Positions 41,664 to 49,797 of a stretch of 64,000 bases of DNA are shown piece after piece. The DNA comes from Solirubrobacter sp963798325 (lineage in GTDB: Bacteria; Actinomycetota; Thermoleophilia; Solirubrobacterales; Solirubrobacteraceae): positions 1 through 64,000 of the forward strand of contig CAWCSS010000001.1 of the NCBI GenBank assembly GCA_963798325.1, given 5' to 3'. A program made the translations under genes and the position numbers. The notes below the pieces were generated by a model, which searched no databases, had not been told where the DNA came from, and saw only the letters and a list, made by a program, of their open reading frames with translations. Within the stretch, counting starts at the first letter, position 1; each line of letters opens with the position of its first letter.

Positions 41664-41745
41664 CAAATCGTTCTGCTCTGCAGAATCAGGATTCTGCATG
41701 TGTGCGCAGATGCGGAATCCGGATTCTGCTGTGCAGAAGGATTTG
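41664..41745. repeat. Large nested inverted repeat between the kinase and the LolA-like gene
   Basis: Two 34-base arms (41,664-41,697 and 41,712-41,745) are reverse complements at about 29 of 34 positions, with a 14-base loop. Each arm is itself palindromic: GCAGAATC-AG-GATTCTGC at 41,680-41,697 is perfect, and GCGGAATC-CG-GATTCTGC at 41,712-41,729 differs at one base. TTCTGC-TCT-GCAGAA and TTCTGC-TGT-GCAGAA flank them. The palindrome centres are 32 bp apart. The stretch is markedly AT-richer than its surroundings and is followed by CCATTTTTGTTTTC. It may be a terminator, a multi-site operator or a small mobile repeat. Confidence 0.75.
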
Positions 41746-41822
41746 CCATTTTTGTTTTCGGAGGGCCGTTTCTTGCGGGCTGTCAAAGAACTCTCAAGGT
41801 CTGTCCGTAGAACTGCTCCACG

Positions 41823-42989
41823 ATGAGACGACTCCGCACCGCATCCACTCGCCGCCTGCTGACGATCGTCGCCGTGCTGGTCGCCACCGTGGCGGCCGCC
41901 GGGATCGCCCAGGCGGCGCTGACTACGACCTCCAAGCCCGACCCCAAGCCGCTGGACCGCGCGATCCTCGACGTGGCCAACGCAAAGCCCGTGGAAGGCG
42001 TGACCGCCCGGGTCAAGTTCACCAACAACCTGCTGCCGTCCGGCTCGCTGCCGCAGAACGCGGCCTCGCCGGTGCTGACCGGCGCCGACGGGCGGCTGTG
42101 GCTGAGCGATGACGGGCGGGTGCGGCTGGAGCTGCAGTCAGAGACCGGCGACGCGCAGCTGGTGCTCGACGGCGACCGCTTCATGCTCTACGACGCGACC
42201 ACCAAGTCCGCGTACGTGGGCCGGCTTCCGAACGCCGACAAGCGCGAGAAGGTCGAGAAGGCGGAGCGCAAGCCGACACTGAGCGCAATCCAGCGCTCGC
42301 TGGCCAAGCTCGGTGAGGCCTGGACGCTGTCCGGCGCGCAGCCGACCACCACCGCCGGTCAGCCGACGTACACCGTGCGGATCGCCCCGAAGGACGACGG
42401 CGGCCTGCTGGGCGCGGCCGAACTGGCGTGGGACGCGGTGCGCGGCGTGCCGCTGCGGGCGGCGATCTACGCCCAGGGCAACGACAAGCCGGTGCTGGAG
42501 GTCGAGGCGACCGACGTCTCCTACGGCAAGATCCCGGCGTCGAAGATCTCGACGACCCCGCCCGCGGGCGCGAAGGTGACCGAGATCGACCCGCCGGCCG
42601 GCGTCGACGCTCGCGGCAGGCAGACGCACGTCGAGGGCGTCGAGAACGTCCAGAAGCACCTGCCGTTCACGCTCTCCGCGCCGGACACGCTGGCCGGGCT
42701 CCCCCGCAAGAACGTGGTGCTCGTGAACTTCGGCACCGAGAAGGGCGCCCTGGCCCGCTACGGCAGCGGCTTCGGGCAGATCCTCGTGTTCCAGCGCCAG
42801 GGCGCCGCGCCCGGGCAGCCGAAGAACGCGATGACCCTCCCCCAGGTCAACATCGACGGCGCGACCGGCCAGGAGCTGGCCACGGCGCTCGGCACCTTCC
42901 TGACGTTCAACCGCGACGGCGTGCAGTACGTGGTCGCCGGCTCGGTCCCGCCGGTCGCAGCGGAGAACGCGGCGCGGGACCTGCGATGA
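41823..42989 (+). CDS. Exported LolA/DUF2092-like protein coupled to an ABC exporter
   Basis: 388 residues. An N-terminal signal (RLLTIVAVLVATVAAAGIAQA) is followed by a beta-rich body typical of the LolA/RseB fold: GVTARVKFTNNLLPSGSLPQ, LWLSDDGRVRLELQSETGDAQLVLDGDRFMLYDATTKSAYVGRLP, and GLLGAAELAWDAVRGVPLRAAIYAQG. The stop overlaps the ABC ATPase start (ATGA). It probably captures a lipophilic molecule or senses the envelope with the exporter. A TAGAAC box at about 41,810, 7 or 8 bases before the ATG, suggests a leaderless start. Confidence 0.75.
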   Translation: MRRLRTASTRRLLTIVAVLVATVAAAGIAQAALTTTSKPDPKPLDRAILDVANAKPVEGVTARVKFTNNLLPSGSLPQNAASPVLTGADGRLWLSDDGRVRLELQSETGDAQLVLDGDRFMLYDATTKSAYVGRLPNADKREKVEKAERKPTLSAIQRSLAKLGEAWTLSGAQPTTTAGQPTYTVRIAPKDDGGLLGAAELAWDAVRGVPLRAAIYAQGNDKPVLEVEATDVSYGKIPASKISTTPPAGAKVTEIDPPAGVDARGRQTHVEGVENVQKHLPFTLSAPDTLAGLPRKNVVLVNFGTEKGALARYGSGFGQILVFQRQGAAPGQPKNAMTLPQVNIDGATGQELATALGTFLTFNRDGVQYVVAGSVPPVAAENAARDLR

Positions 42990-43927
42990 GCCAGGCGATC
43001 GAGGCGCGCGGCCTGGTCAAGCGCTACGGCGAGATCACGGCCGTCGATCACGTCGACCTGACCGTCCGCACGGGCGACGTCTACGGCTACCTCGGTCCCA
43101 ACGGCGCGGGCAAGACGACCTCGCTGCGGATGCTGCTGGGGCTGATCCGGCCGGACGGCGGCCGCGCCGAGCTGTTCGGGCGCGACCCGGTGCTCGAAGG
43201 CGCGCGGGCGCTGGACGGCGTGGCCGGGTTCGTCGAGGCGCCGCGGTTCTATCCGTACCTGAGCGCGCGCCGGAACCTCGAGCTGGTCGCCGCCCTCGAC
43301 GGCGGCGACGCGGCCGAGCGGATCGACGACGCGCTCCACACCGTCGACCTCCACGCGCGCGCCAAGGACAAGATCCGCGGCTATTCGCACGGCATGAAGC
43401 AGCGCCTCGGCATCGCCGGGGCGCTGTTGCGCGACCCGAAGCTGCTGCTGCTCGACGAGCCGACGACCGGGCTCGACCCCGCGGGCATGCGTGACATGCG
43501 CGCGCTCGTGCACCGGCTCGCCGAGGACGGCCTGACCGTGTTGCTCTCCAGCCACCTGATGGACGAGGTCGAGGATCTCTGCGACCGCGTGGCGATCGTC
43601 ACCCGCGGGCGCGTGGTCTACGAGGGCTCGCTGGAAGAGCTGATCGCCTCCACCGCCGGCCGCTACGAGCTGCGCACCACCGACGACGGTCCGGCCGCGG
43701 TGATCGCCCGGCGCGCGCCTGGGATCACCGGCGTCGACGTGACCACACGGGCGATCTCCTTCGCCGGCGACGAGCGAGCGGTGGCGGCGCTGACGCTCGA
43801 GCTCGCCCAGGCGGGCATCGGCCTGCGGGCTCTGGTCCCGCGCTCGGCCACGCTCGAGGAGCTGTTCTTCCGGATGACCGAAGGGGCGCCAGACGCCGCC
43901 CCGGAGCTGGCGGAGGTGCCGGCATGA
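42986..43927 (+). CDS. ABC transporter ATPase
   Basis: 313 residues. Walker A is GYLGPNGAGKTTSLRML, the signature is YSHGMKQRLGIAGALL, Walker B is LLLLDEPTTGLDPAGM, and the switch His lies in LLSSHLMDEVEDL. It belongs to the DrrA/CcmA type that powers exporters of drugs, lipids or antibiotics. The C-terminal 80 residues are the usual regulatory extension. It overlaps both neighbours (ATGA twice). Confidence 0.94.
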   Translation: MSQAIEARGLVKRYGEITAVDHVDLTVRTGDVYGYLGPNGAGKTTSLRMLLGLIRPDGGRAELFGRDPVLEGARALDGVAGFVEAPRFYPYLSARRNLELVAALDGGDAAERIDDALHTVDLHARAKDKIRGYSHGMKQRLGIAGALLRDPKLLLLDEPTTGLDPAGMRDMRALVHRLAEDGLTVLLSSHLMDEVEDLCDRVAIVTRGRVVYEGSLEELIASTAGRYELRTTDDGPAAVIARRAPGITGVDVTTRAISFAGDERAVAALTLELAQAGIGLRALVPRSATLEELFFRMTEGAPDAAPELAEVPA

Positions 43928-44769
43928 CCGCGATCGCAGTCCCCGCGCGCCGCCGCCCCGGCGTCCGCGTGGTCTACGTGTGGGAGCTGCGCAAGCTCGC
44001 CGCGCAGAAGCGCACCTACATCGGGCTCGGCTGCGCACTGCTCGTCCCGCTGATCTTCATCACCGCGCTGCTGGCCAACGACAACGGCCCTGACGGCATC
44101 CCGTTCGCCGATTACGTGCGCGAGTCCGGGCTCGCGATCCCGCTCGTCGGGCTCTACTTCGCGGCGTTCTGGTTCTTCCCGCTGATCACCGCGCTCGTGG
44201 CGGGCGACATCGTGGCGGCCGAGGACAACAACGGGACGCTCAAGACGATCCTCACCCGCTCCGTCGACCGCTGGCAGATCTTCGTCGCCAAGGTGCTCGC
44301 GGCGTACACCTACGCGTTCGCCGCGCTCGTGCTCTACATCAGCGTCGGGCTGTTCTTCGGCGGGATCTTCTGGGGCTTCGACCCGCTGGTGTCGCTCTCG
44401 GGCAACCTGATCGAGGTCGACCGGGCGCTGCTGCTGCTCGCCGGCACGGGGCTCGTGTACTTCCTCCCCACGATCGCGATCGCCTCGCTGGCGATCCTGC
44501 TCTCCACGGTCACGCGCAACTCGGCCGCGGCGGTCGTGGCCACGCTGATGCTCTCGCTGATCATGCAGCTGTTCGGGATCATCACCGCGCTGGACTTCCT
44601 GCGCCCGTACCTGCTGCCCGCGCAGTTCAACGCCTGGCAGGGGCTGTTGCGCGACCCGATCGACTGGGCGCCGATCGTCCGCGCGGCCTGGGTGTCGGCG
44701 CTCTACGCCGCTCCCTGCCTCACCTTCGCGTTCACCTATTTTCTGCGCCGCGATGTTTCAGGCGGCTGA
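43924..44769 (+). CDS. ABC transporter permease (ABC-2 type)
   Basis: 281 residues. It starts RRRPGVRVVYVWELRKLAAQKRTYIGLGCALLVPLIFITALLA, the usual ABC-2 beginning. Five or six further helices follow (FWFFPLITALVAGDIVAAEDNNGTLKTILTRSVDR, YAFAALVLYISVGLFFGGIF, SAAAVVATLMLSLIMQLFGII). The EDNNGTLKTILTR stretch is the coupling segment that contacts the ATPase. With the two genes before it, it forms a three-gene export operon. Confidence 0.9.
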   Translation: MTAIAVPARRRPGVRVVYVWELRKLAAQKRTYIGLGCALLVPLIFITALLANDNGPDGIPFADYVRESGLAIPLVGLYFAAFWFFPLITALVAGDIVAAEDNNGTLKTILTRSVDRWQIFVAKVLAAYTYAFAALVLYISVGLFFGGIFWGFDPLVSLSGNLIEVDRALLLLAGTGLVYFLPTIAIASLAILLSTVTRNSAAAVVATLMLSLIMQLFGIITALDFLRPYLLPAQFNAWQGLLRDPIDWAPIVRAAWVSALYAAPCLTFAFTYFLRRDVSGG

Positions 44770-44832
44770 TTGCGCAGTCATCACCGTCTTCCGGAGCCTC
44801 CTCAACATTCGTCGCGATTAGACTCGCGCTCC

Positions 44833-45216
44833 ATGGAGGAGCGCGAAGCAGCTTGCAACTGCCGCCAGCTACGGGTCACCGTCACCGGTGACCCGCTGGT
44901 CGTCACGGTCTGTCACTGCCTGGCCTGTCAGCGCCGGACCGGCAGCGCGTTCGGCCTCAACGCGCGGTTCGCCAAGGAGAACGTCCGCGTCGAGGGCGAG
45001 TTCAAGCAGTACACGCGGATCTCGGACGACGGCGAGGAGCGCCTCTACCGCTTCTGCCCCGAGTGCGGCGCGACCGTGTTCTACGGGTTCGACGAGCAGG
45101 TCCTGGCCGTGCCGGTCGGGGCGTTCGCGGACCCGAGCTTCCCGGCACCCAACCGGGAGATCTACGAGCACCGCAAACACCCCTGGCTGACTACATCGGT
45201 GACGCCGTCACGATGA
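44833..45216 (+). CDS. GFA/CENP-V-like zinc-binding protein
   Basis: 127 residues from the ATG at 44,833. Zinc ligands typical of the GFA family are seen: AACNCRQLRVTVTG, VCHCLACQRRTGSAFGLNARF, then YRFCPECGATVFYGF. The family was named for glutathione-dependent formaldehyde-activating enzyme, but most members have no proven activity. The 3' end overlaps the convergent sortase gene by 26 bases. Confidence 0.88.
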   Translation: MEEREAACNCRQLRVTVTGDPLVVTVCHCLACQRRTGSAFGLNARFAKENVRVEGEFKQYTRISDDGEERLYRFCPECGATVFYGFDEQVLAVPVGAFADPSFPAPNREIYEHRKHPWLTTSVTPSR

Positions 45217-47554
45217 TGTTGTCGCGGTAGTGGCCGATCTTGGCGTTGAACGGCCCGCCGCAGGTGACCAGCACGAGCTTCGGTGAGCCGGTGCGGGTGT
45301 AGATGCTGTTGGGCAGCGCCGCCTTGAGCACCCGCTTGACCGACGTGACGCGATAGCGCCGGTTGTCGACCTTCACGATGTCCCCGGAGCGCGCGGACTT
45401 CAGGGCGTAGAAGGCTCCCGCGCCCTTCTTGGCGGAGTCCACATGGCCGCCGATCAGGACCGTGCCCGTCGCATCGCCGGGCGCGGCGCCGTCGGTCCAC
45501 CAGCCGACCTTCTTGATGTCCGAGGGGATGCCCAGCGCACCTGCCTTGAGGTCGATGCCGACGGCGTTGACCGCCGCGTTGATCCCCAGCCGGGCGAGCG
45601 TGACGCGCTTGGGCGAGCCGGCCTGTGACGCGCGCACCTCGACCACGCTGTCCCCGCGCCCGCCGAGGATCAGCGGCGCGGCGAGCGAGGTCTCGGCCTC
45701 GACGGCGCACTCGCCCTGCGCGGCGGTGACGAGCTCGGACGCGTCGATGCGCTCACGGAAGACGTAGAAGCCGACGCGGCGGATCGTGGCCTTGGGCGAC
45801 TGGTAGGTCCCGTCGCCCGGGACGTCGACCTTGCCCGTCCAGTAGGGCGTGCCGTCGCAGTCGATGTCCTCGCGCGAGGCGAACGGCCCGAACAGGTCGA
45901 CGGTGACGGTGACCGGCGTCTTGCCCAGGCCCGTGACCTTCAGCGTGTCCGACAGCTGCGCGTCGGGCTTGATCACCGCGTCCGAGACGACCGTCGTGAC
46001 CGCCGGGGCGGCCTTCGCGATCGTGGTCTCCGCCGCCTCGCCGCACTCCGTCGAGGTGCCCGCGGTGGACTCGCTCTCGGCGATCCCCTCGCGGTAGGTG
46101 TAGTAGCCGGCCGCCGGGAGCGTCACGGGCGCCGTGGTGTAGGTCCCGTCGCCGGGCACCGGGAGCGTCCCCGTCCACACCGGCGTGCCCTGGCAGGTGA
46201 TGTCGGCGGGTGACGCGTATGGGCCCCAGAGCTCGACGGCGATCGTCGCGCCGACCTTGCCCAGGCCGCTGACGATCACGGTGTCGGTGATCTGGGCGCC
46301 GGGCGCGGTCTGCGACGCGCTGATCTGCGTCACCACCTGTGGCGTGGCGCGGACGATCGTCGTCTCGGCGACGTCGGCGCACGCGGTCTGGACGCCCGCG
46401 ATCGTCTCGGACTCGGCGATCGACTCGCGATAGGTGTAGTAGCCCGGGGTCGTGAGCGTCACCGGCTCGGTCACGTAGTCGCCGTCACCCGTCGCCGTCA
46501 GCGTCCCCGTCCAGACCGGCGCGTCGGCGCAGGTGATCGCTTCGCGCGTCGGGTACGGGCCGTAGAGCGCGGCCTGGATCGTCGCCGTCAGCCCGCCGAG
46601 GCCGGTGACCTTCACCGTGTCGGTGATCGCGTCGCCGGGCGCGGAGGTCTGCGAACTGATCTGCGTCGCCAGCTCTGGTTGTGCCTGCGCCGCGGCCTTC
46701 GCCGACGCCCGGGGCGTCGCGCTCAGCGCGCTGACGAGCCGCTGTCCGTTGACCGCCGCGGCGCCCTTGGTCGGCGCGTACAGCGCCGGACGATCGGCCG
46801 GGAGGCTCACGGCGGCAGCGTCGACGGTCACGGTCCCCGCGCCGGCGGCGGTCACGGCGACCTTCGCGGTGCCGTCGCCGGTGTTGACCTTCGACGGTGC
46901 CTCGGCGCCCTCGACGGTCAACGACAGGTCGACGTCCGGCACCTTGCGCCCGCTGGAGGTGAGCACCTCGACGGTCGCCTCGGCCTCCTTGCCCGCGGTC
47001 AGCTTCTCCGGCAGCTTGACCGAGACCTTGTACGGCCCCGCCCAGCGCTCGGCGTCGGACACGACGCTCGCGTAGACGCGCCGGCCGGCGCTCGAGAGCG
47101 CGCTCGGATCGACCTCGCCGGGTGCGCCGTCGCCCATCAGCCGGTGCACGTAGAGCATCACGGCGGCCTGCTGGTTCGCGTTGTTGGAGCGCCCGTAGCG
47201 CCACAGCGCCCGGTTCATCCGCCGCAGCGAGGTCGCCGAGACCGCCTTGCCGTCCTTGTTCTTGAGGCCGGCGGCCGACTTGGGCTCGTACTCGAACTTC
47301 TCCCCCGGATACCAGAACCGCAGGTCGATGCAGAACGTCGCGCCGGACACGTCGGGCACGGCGCCGCGGTAGTCGCCGAACCAGCGGACCCCGTAGCGGT
47401 AGGTGCGATAGGAGCCCTTGCCCGTCGTGCCGCAGGAGTCGCGGCCGTTACGGGAGCACGGATCGTTCTGATTCGGCGGCTCGGCAGCGGCGGCCACGCC
47501 GCTGCCGGTGGTGAACAGCGTCAACAACGTGACCAGCAGGAAGCGGCGGACCAT
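45191..47554 (-). CDS. Surface protein with three Ig-like repeats fused to a sortase catalytic domain
   Basis: 787 residues from the ATG at 47,554. A signal peptide (MVRRFLLVTLLTLFTTGSGVAAA) is followed by a Cys-containing adhesin-like head (GATFCIDLRFWYPGEKFEYEP). Next is a beta domain (about 190-280), then three repeats of about 110 residues with the pattern GLGxxxxTIxxxLxGPY, DITCxGTPVWTGTL, GDGTYxTxPVTL and GYYTYREGIAESE. The last 140 residues are a sortase: His704 in IGGHVDS, Cys765 in LVTCGG and Arg777 in HYRDN, all three catalytic residues. No LPxTG motif or C-terminal anchor is visible. Sortases normally stand alone, so this may be a self-acting or tethered transpeptidase. Confidence 0.85.
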   Translation of the reverse strand: MVRRFLLVTLLTLFTTGSGVAAAAEPPNQNDPCSRNGRDSCGTTGKGSYRTYRYGVRWFGDYRGAVPDVSGATFCIDLRFWYPGEKFEYEPKSAAGLKNKDGKAVSATSLRRMNRALWRYGRSNNANQQAAVMLYVHRLMGDGAPGEVDPSALSSAGRRVYASVVSDAERWAGPYKVSVKLPEKLTAGKEAEATVEVLTSSGRKVPDVDLSLTVEGAEAPSKVNTGDGTAKVAVTAAGAGTVTVDAAAVSLPADRPALYAPTKGAAAVNGQRLVSALSATPRASAKAAAQAQPELATQISSQTSAPGDAITDTVKVTGLGGLTATIQAALYGPYPTREAITCADAPVWTGTLTATGDGDYVTEPVTLTTPGYYTYRESIAESETIAGVQTACADVAETTIVRATPQVVTQISASQTAPGAQITDTVIVSGLGKVGATIAVELWGPYASPADITCQGTPVWTGTLPVPGDGTYTTAPVTLPAAGYYTYREGIAESESTAGTSTECGEAAETTIAKAAPAVTTVVSDAVIKPDAQLSDTLKVTGLGKTPVTVTVDLFGPFASREDIDCDGTPYWTGKVDVPGDGTYQSPKATIRRVGFYVFRERIDASELVTAAQGECAVEAETSLAAPLILGGRGDSVVEVRASQAGSPKRVTLARLGINAAVNAVGIDLKAGALGIPSDIKKVGWWTDGAAPGDATGTVLIGGHVDSAKKGAGAFYALKSARSGDIVKVDNRRYRVTSVKRVLKAALPNSIYTRTGSPKLVLVTCGGPFNAKIGHYRDNIIVTASPM

Positions 47555-47586
47555 TCCCGCGGCATCCAATCACGTTTGCCGGACGC

Positions 47587-49749
47587 TCAGCGGGTTATCG
47601 ACAACCTCTTAACCACGACCGCGGGCGCGCTGGACGTGGCCTCGGCCGTGACGTCGACGGCGGCCGTCAGCCCGCGTTTGCCCTTCAGCGCCCTGGCCAG
47701 CGAGCGCACCCCCGCGACGCTCAGCCGCGGCCGGACCGTGACCGTCCTGCCCGCGGGCAGCGAGGTCGGCGAGAACGCGAGCTTCACCGCCGGCTTGGAC
47801 TTCCCGCGCGGCATCAAGGTCACGACGACCGTCAACCGCACGGGCGTATCGGACTTGACCTTCAACGGGAACTGGCGAATCCCGAGGATGCCGGTCGTGC
47901 GCGAGGCCCTGACGCTGAGCTGCGGCGGGACCGGATCGGGCTGCGTGGCCAGGATCGGGTTCGGCGGCGCCGTGATCGCCGGCAACGCGGCGCAGGGCGT
48001 CAGCGGCCCGAACTGAAACTGCTGGACGCGGTTGTTGTCGGCCTCGGCGACCGTCACCAGCCCGTGGCAGTCGACGCTGATCCCGGTGGGCTCGTCGAAC
48101 TGCCCGGCGCCGATCCCGCCCTCGCCGAACGCCGTCAGCAGCGACCCGTCGGCGCGGTAGGCGACCACGCGGTCGTGGCCGCGGTCGGCGACCCACACCT
48201 GGCCGGCGCCGTCGACCGCGAGTTGCGCGGGCGAGCGCAGGTCCCCCACGCCGATCTCGGCCAGATCGCCGCCCGAGGGGGTCATGACCGTGATCCGGTT
48301 GGTGCCCGCGTCGGATGCGTAGACGACCGAGCCGTCGGGCGAGAGGGCGACGCCGCGAATCGTGCGGAAGCGCCCGATCGAGCCGATGTGCGTACCGCTG
48401 CTGTAGAAGCGCACGATCCGGCGGTTGCCGGTGTCGGCCACGTACACGACGCCGGTCGAGGACACCGCGATCGCCGACGGGTTCAGCAGCTTCCCCGGAC
48501 CGGTGCCGCGGCTGCCGATCGTGCGGATGATCTTGCCGCCGCGGTCGAAGACGAGGACCCGCGAGCGCTCCTGATCGAGCACGTACAGCAGACCGTTGGC
48601 GTCAAACGCGACGGCCACGGGGTCAGGAAGCAGTGTCGGGCCTGGCGCGGGCGCGCCGAACGCCGCGACGACACTCCCGTCGGGGTTCAACAGCTGCACG
48701 CGCCCGTTGACCGAATCCGCCACCGCGCGCATCCCGCTCGCGTCGGCGGCGACGCCGAGCGGCCGGATGAACTGGCCGGGCACGCGCCCCGAGGACCCGA
48801 ACGAACGCAACGGCCTGCCGCCGACGTCGAAGACGTCGATCCGGTTGCCGCCCGGATCGGCCACGTAGGTCCGCCCGGCGGCGTCCACCGAGAGCCCGCG
48901 CGGGTACTGCAACTGGCCGGCGGCGGAGCCGTAGGAGCCCCAGCGCGCGCGGTACGGGTACTTCGGCGCCGCGCCGTAACGGACGACGCGATGATTGGAG
49001 TTGTCGGCCACGAACACGCGCCCCCGCGGGTCGATCGCGACGTCATAGGGGTTGCGCAGCTGGCCGCCGTTCGGTCCCGGGCCGGAGCCGACCGCGGTCA
49101 CGAAGTCGCCGTCGAGCCCGAAGATCGCCAGCCGGTGCTTGAGGTCGTCGGCGACGATCAACCGCCCGCCGGAGACCGCCAGGCCCTGTGGGCGCACGAC
49201 CTCCCCCTTGGGCACGACGACCTTCGCGCCCGTCCCGTCCATGGCGAAGCGCTGGATCCGGTCGTTGCGGGTGTCGGCCACCCACAGCGAGCCCGCGCCG
49301 ATCGCCAGCCCCGCCCCTGCGCCGGAGTCGTTGCCGCCGCCGGTGCCGAAGTGGAACTGCCCCACGCCGTCGCCGCTCGAGCCCCACGAATTCAGCCGGG
49401 AACCGTCCGGCGCGTAGCGGTCGATGCGATCGGACCCGTCGGCGACGTACACCACGCCGTCGGGAGCGACGGCGACCGCGCCGACCGAGGTCAGGTCGAG
49501 CCCGAGCTCGCGCTCAAAGCGCCCGTCGGGCGTGAACACCTGGATCGCGTGGGTGTACTGATCGGCGACGTAGATCGAGCCGTCCGGCCCGACGGCCGAC
49601 GCCTGCGGGAAGCGCAGGACGCCGCCGGCACGCGCGCCGATGGCGCTGGAGGCCGAGTACGGGCAGGGGTCGGCGGAGCCCGGACAGGGCGCGGCGGACG
49701 CGACCCCGGGCAGCAGGAGCAGGCACAGGCAAGTGGCGATGACAAAACG
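47587..49749 (-). CDS. Secreted NHL-repeat beta-propeller protein
   Basis: 720 residues from the ATG at 49,749. A signal (MRFVIATCLCLLLLPGVASA) precedes about ten NHL repeats of the form ADNSNHRVVRYG, VADTGNRRIVRFYSSG and VAVGPDGSIYVADQYTHAIQVF, enough for two propellers. The last 110 residues (QLSVRASRTTGILGIRQFPLKVKSD onward) form a beta-sandwich-like tail. NHL proteins bind proteins, RNA or sugars; here it is presumably outside the cell. It lies 32 bases beyond the start of the sortase gene on the same strand. Confidence 0.88.
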   Translation of the reverse strand, partial: RFVIATCLCLLLLPGVASAAPCPGSADPCPYSASSAIGARAGGVLRFPQASAVGPDGSIYVADQYTHAIQVFTPDGRFERELGLDLTSVGAVAVAPDGVVYVADGSDRIDRYAPDGSRLNSWGSSGDGVGQFHFGTGGGNDSGAGAGLAIGAGSLWVADTRNDRIQRFAMDGTGAKVVVPKGEVVRPQGLAVSGGRLIVADDLKHRLAIFGLDGDFVTAVGSGPGPNGGQLRNPYDVAIDPRGRVFVADNSNHRVVRYGAAPKYPYRARWGSYGSAAGQLQYPRGLSVDAAGRTYVADPGGNRIDVFDVGGRPLRSFGSSGRVPGQFIRPLGVAADASGMRAVADSVNGRVQLLNPDGSVVAAFGAPAPGPTLLPDPVAVAFDANGLLYVLDQERSRVLVFDRGGKIIRTIGSRGTGPGKLLNPSAIAVSSTGVVYVADTGNRRIVRFYSSGTHIGSIGRFRTIRGVALSPDGSVVYASDAGTNRITVMTPSGGDLAEIGVGDLRSPAQLAVDGAGQVWVADRGHDRVVAYRADGSLLTAFGEGGIGAGQFDEPTGISVDCHGLVTVAEADNNRVQQFQFGPLTPCAALPAITAPPNPILATQPDPVPPQLSVRASRTTGILGIRQFPLKVKSDTPVRLTVVVTLMPRGKSKPAVKLAFSPTSLPAGRTVTVRPRLSVAGVRSLARALKGKRGLTAAVDVTAEATSSAPAVVVKRLSITR

Positions 49750-49797
49750 CATCAAAGGCAGCCAACCACCGAGCCGCGAAGAAGTCGCGGCCTGCAC

